A stretch of DNA of 8,757 nt, from the NCBI GenBank assembly GCA_009929055.1, contig SABI01000098.1, positions 1-8,757 of the forward strand, given 5' to 3'. The notes under the pieces are model-generated. The model had not been told where the DNA came from. It did not search any database and saw nothing but the letters and a program-made list of their open reading frames with translations. Positions 6,893 to 8,757 of this stretch are shown here, piece by piece. The DNA comes from Spirochaetia bacterium (GTDB lineage: Bacteria; Spirochaetota; Spirochaetia; Sphaerochaetales; Sphaerochaetaceae). Position 1 is the stretch's first letter. Each line of letters starts with the position of its first letter. The translations under genes and the position numbers were made by a program.

Positions 6893-6916
6893 CTCCTCTT
6901 TGGAGGTTTTTCCTCC
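6893..6916 (-). promoter_or_regulatory. SD/anti-SD leader element before the second barrel gene
   Basis: Reading the minus strand, GGAGG (6916-6912), AAAAA, CCTCC (6906-6902), AAA and GAGGAG (6898-6893) precede the ATG by six bases. CCTCC can pair with the upstream GGAGG (5 bp, loop of five A) and leave the Shine-Dalgarno free. Alternatively its CCTC can pair with GAGG of the Shine-Dalgarno (4 bp) and cover it. The two pairings exclude each other. Both are short, so regulation is a hypothesis. Confidence 0.45.
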
Positions 6917-6933
6917 GAATATATCTTTCTAAA

Positions 6934-6954
6934 TAAAAAGTAAGTAACTTTTTA
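6934..6954 (-). terminator. Weak AT-rich stem-loop between the first two barrel genes
   Basis: TAAAAAGT and ACTTTTTA form an 8-bp stem around a 5-nt loop, six bases after the stop codon of the first barrel gene, and three T follow on the minus strand. With only two G-C pairs it would be a poor or partial terminator at best. It may instead be an mRNA 3'-end or processing element. Confidence 0.3.
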
Positions 6955-6959
6955 ATTTC

Positions 6960-7553
6960 CTAAAATAACGATAGAGTTAAAGCAACTCCACCTTTGTTTA
7001 CCCCACTTGAAGTAAAAATCTGCTCAATCGAATCACCAATGTTACCACTAGTTTCTCTAAGATAAAATAGGGATAAGGTTGCTGGACCAAGGATGATATC
7101 AACACCTGCTTTTAGGTGAATTGGGGAATCCTTTATCACCTCAAAGAATGGAACACCCTCATCACGGTTATTATATCGCATCTTTTCACCAGGCTCATCG
7201 GGCAAATCTAACTGAGTAGAAAGGCCACCACCTAATGATAAGTATATCACATCATTTATTATAGGGATATCTAGTAGCAATGAATAATAGATGTTCATCA
7301 AATTATTATCCCCACTTACTGATGCAGCAAGTACTGAAGCATGCAATATCGAAATTCTTACATCCATACCAAATCCAAAATTCCAATTGGCCCCTTCGCT
7401 CATACCTTCAAAAAAACTACTTTCTTCAATTCCACTATCAACATCATAGAGAGTTACAACCTGAAGCCCTACATCAAACAGGCTTCTTGCACTCAAGATA
7501 CTCATGCAAAGAAGAAGAAACACCAAGGCAAGTACATTTTTTTTTCTCTTCAT
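6960..7553 (-). CDS. Secreted beta-barrel-like protein, first member of the tandem family
   Basis: A 197-residue protein if started at the ATG at 7553, which gives a classical signal peptide: MKRKKN, a hydrophobic core and SILSA|RS with cleavage at about 22/23. The frame extends to an ATG at 7595, but that adds a polar 14-residue stretch ahead of the basic n-region and has no Shine-Dalgarno. The chosen ATG has AAGGGAG (7566-7572), though 12 bases away, so the start is not certain. The mature part begins SLFDVGLQVVTLYDV and contains EGANWNFGFGMDVRISIL, corresponding to the A-N-Y-x-F-G-A-D-I-R segment of the next gene. It ends GGVALTLSLF, with the terminal Phe and alternating hydrophobics of outer-membrane barrels. 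Its own promoter and a leader of about 95 nt lie upstream. It is probably co-transcribed with the two following paralogs, at least in part. The function is unknown. Confidence 0.78.
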   Translation of the reverse strand: MKRKKNVLALVFLLLCMSILSARSLFDVGLQVVTLYDVDSGIEESSFFEGMSEGANWNFGFGMDVRISILHASVLAASVSGDNNLMNIYYSLLLDIPIINDVIYLSLGGGLSTQLDLPDEPGEKMRYNNRDEGVPFFEVIKDSPIHLKAGVDIILGPATLSLFYLRETSGNIGDSIEQIFTSSGVNKGGVALTLSLF

Positions 7554-7632
7554 TAATCTCTGCTTCTCCCTTGATAGTTGACATAAGGATAACATTTAGT
7601 GTGATAAAAAGGATACAAATATTTGATATTTT

Positions 7633-7660
7633 TTATATAAAAATAATTTTTTTTATATAA
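7633..7660. repeat. A/T-only inverted repeat centred on the predicted transcription start
   Basis: Arms TTATATAAAAA (7633-7643) and TTTTTATATAA (7650-7660) are perfect inverted repeats around a 6-nt centre. The right arm overlaps the -10 box, and the dyad centre (about 7646-7647) coincides with the expected start site. It may be an operator or a weak 3' structure for nadE. A/T-only dyads also arise by chance in a genome this AT-rich. Confidence 0.45.
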
Positions 7661-7682
7661 CAGATATAGAGATAAGTGTCAA
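7654..7682 (-). promoter_or_regulatory. Sigma70-type promoter for the barrel gene cluster
   Basis: On the minus strand a perfect -35 TTGACA (7682-7677) is followed by 17 bases and a -10 TATATA (7659-7654, four of six consensus bases). It starts five bases after the nadE stop and would initiate near 7647, giving a leader of about 95 nt before the ATG at 7553. This is the best promoter-like sequence in the window. Confidence 0.7.
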
Positions 7683-7687
7683 CAATG

Positions 7688-8757
7688 TTACTTTCCCATA
7701 CTTGAAATAAGCTCATCAACTTCGTTCATCCAAAGAGCAGAGCTCGCATCACTTGGCATGCGGAGGTCTCCTCGAGGAGAAAAAGAAGCAGAGCCAACTT
7801 TAGGACCATCCGGCATACAAGAGCGTTTAAATTGTTGAGAGAAAAATCTACTATAGAACACCCTCATCCACTTAAGGATTGTTGCTTCATCATATATTCC
7901 CACAAAGGCATGGCGTGCTAGATGAAACACTTTTGTTGGGGTAAAATCCCACCGAATGCCATAAAAGATGAAAAAGTCATGCAATTCATAGGGCCCTACA
8001 ATATGTTCTGTTACTTGAGAAATCTCCCCATCAACAGAAGGAAGAAGTTCTGGGCTTACAGGTGTATTCAAGATATCTATAAGGGTAGAGGTGACCCTCT
8101 CTTCAGTTGCTGAATCAGCCTCATGGCGCACAAGAGTCCGCACTAACGTCTTAGGAATTGAAGCATTTACCCCATACATAGACATATGGTCTCCATTATA
8201 AGTAGCCCAACCAAGGGCTAATTCAGATAAATCTCCTGTCCCTATAACAAGGGCTCCCTCTGAGTTTGCTATATCCATTAAAACTTGTGTTCTTTCTCTT
8301 GCTTGAGAATTCTCAAACGTTACATCATGAACATTTTCATCATGATTAATATCTGCAAAATGCTGCTTCACCGAAAAGGTAATATCTATCTCTTTTAAGG
8401 TAACTTTGAGCGCCTCAGAGAGAGCAATAGCATTGTTCTTAGTCCTTTTTGTAGTTCCAAAACATGGCATTGTAATTGCAATAATCCCTTTTCTATCTAG
8501 CTTCAGATGAGCAAAGGCTCTATAAGCGACAAGTAAAGCAAGAGTTGAATCTAATCCTCCAGAGAGGCCAATGACTACTCTCTTAATATTTGTGTGAGAT
8601 AATCTTTTCACTAGTCCCATTGTTTGAATAGTTAAGATATCCTCACACCTCTCATTTAATTGATTCTTGTCAGAAGGGACAAATGGATAGGGATTAATAT
8701 GCCTTGTTAATGGAACATCTTTAATAGGGGTATTAAATTCTATCTTTTGGTAAGAAT
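7688..8757 (-). CDS. nadE: Glutamine-dependent NAD+ synthase, C-terminal part (5' end outside window)
   Basis: Converts nicotinic acid adenine dinucleotide to NAD+ with ATP, taking ammonia released from glutamine by an N-terminal nitrilase-type domain. The 355 visible codons run open to the window edge, and the ATG at 8620 is internal. Upstream of it the frame reads NPYPFVPSDKNQLNERCEDI and then LTIQTMGLVKRL, the linker typical of long glutamine-dependent enzymes. The PP-loop SGGLDS is at visible residues 65-70. The synthetase domain has GTGDLSELALGW, NGDHMSMYGVNAS and, near the end, DGPKVGSASFSPRGDLRMPS, all in family order. The C terminus looks complete, so only the glutaminase half (about 300 residues, judging from long family members) is missing from view. 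The stop is followed within five bases by the promoter of the barrel cluster, so nadE probably ends its own transcript, although no GC-rich terminator is visible. Confidence 0.96.
   Translation of the reverse strand, partial: SYQKIEFNTPIKDVPLTRHINPYPFVPSDKNQLNERCEDILTIQTMGLVKRLSHTNIKRVVIGLSGGLDSTLALLVAYRAFAHLKLDRKGIIAITMPCFGTTKRTKNNAIALSEALKVTLKEIDITFSVKQHFADINHDENVHDVTFENSQARERTQVLMDIANSEGALVIGTGDLSELALGWATYNGDHMSMYGVNASIPKTLVRTLVRHEADSATEERVTSTLIDILNTPVSPELLPSVDGEISQVTEHIVGPYELHDFFIFYGIRWDFTPTKVFHLARHAFVGIYDEATILKWMRVFYSRFFSQQFKRSCMPDGPKVGSASFSPRGDLRMPSDASSALWMNEVDELISSMGK

Noticed and set aside
7554..7595. Upstream ATG at 7595 as the start of the first barrel gene
   Set aside because: It would place 14 polar residues before a classical signal peptide and has no Shine-Dalgarno. 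The ATG at 7553 is preferred, though its own spacing of 12 is long.
7616..7625. CAAATATTTG palindrome in the leader of the first barrel gene
   Set aside because: A 10-bp A/T-rich palindrome is expected often by chance here, and it has no second copy in the window.
7280..8113. Plus-strand open frames opposite the first barrel gene and nadE (126, 71 and 63 codons)
   Set aside because: They are shadows of genes with clear signal peptide or family motifs. Their translations (Lys/Phe/His-rich) look like antisense reading of AT-rich DNA.

Overview
The window is a compact, AT-rich bacterial segment. Every gene I can support is on the minus strand, so transcription runs from high to low coordinates. 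The most likely source is a spirochaete of the Sphaerochaeta/Treponema type. This is an inference from three things: a run of small secreted beta-barrel-like paralogs with signal peptides, a CoaE with an unusual G-K-Y-C-A-G-K-S P-loop, and a PolA with the motif A variant DYAQIELV. No rRNA, tRNA, transposase, CRISPR array or phage gene is visible.

Region 1 (8757 down to 7688) is the C-terminal part of a glutamine-dependent NAD+ synthase. Its 5' end lies outside the window, and the frame stays open to the window edge. A strong sigma70-type promoter (TTGACA, 17 nt, TATATA) starts five bases after its stop codon.

Region 2 (7553 down to 5547) holds three consecutive genes of about 200 codons. Each has a signal peptide and a glycine- and aromatic-rich, alternating beta-strand-like mature part. 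They look like diverged tandem paralogs of an outer-membrane or periplasmic beta-barrel family whose function I cannot name. The leaders of the second and third genes carry RNA hairpins that involve the Shine-Dalgarno sequence. The clearest is a perfect 12-bp stem with a 4-nt loop that buries the ribosome binding site and touches the start codon of the third gene.

Region 3 (5482 down to 40) is a tight operon of housekeeping character, probably started by an extended -10 promoter at about 5507-5515. It encodes a small membrane-anchored protein of unknown function, a PhnP-like metallo-beta-lactamase-fold hydrolase, DNA polymerase I with both exonuclease domains apparently intact, dephospho-CoA kinase, and a membrane-anchored Pro/Val/Glu-rich protein. 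Gene junctions overlap or nearly touch (TAATG, a 14-nt gap, TTGA, a 13-nt gap), so translational coupling is likely. Two starts were revised using ribosome binding sites: polA to the ATG at 4260 and coaE to the TTG at 1537.

I see no clear new enzymatic or defence system. The parts most likely to be undescribed are the tandem barrel cluster with its recurring SD/anti-SD leader structures, and the low-complexity periplasmic protein at the end of the polA-coaE operon.
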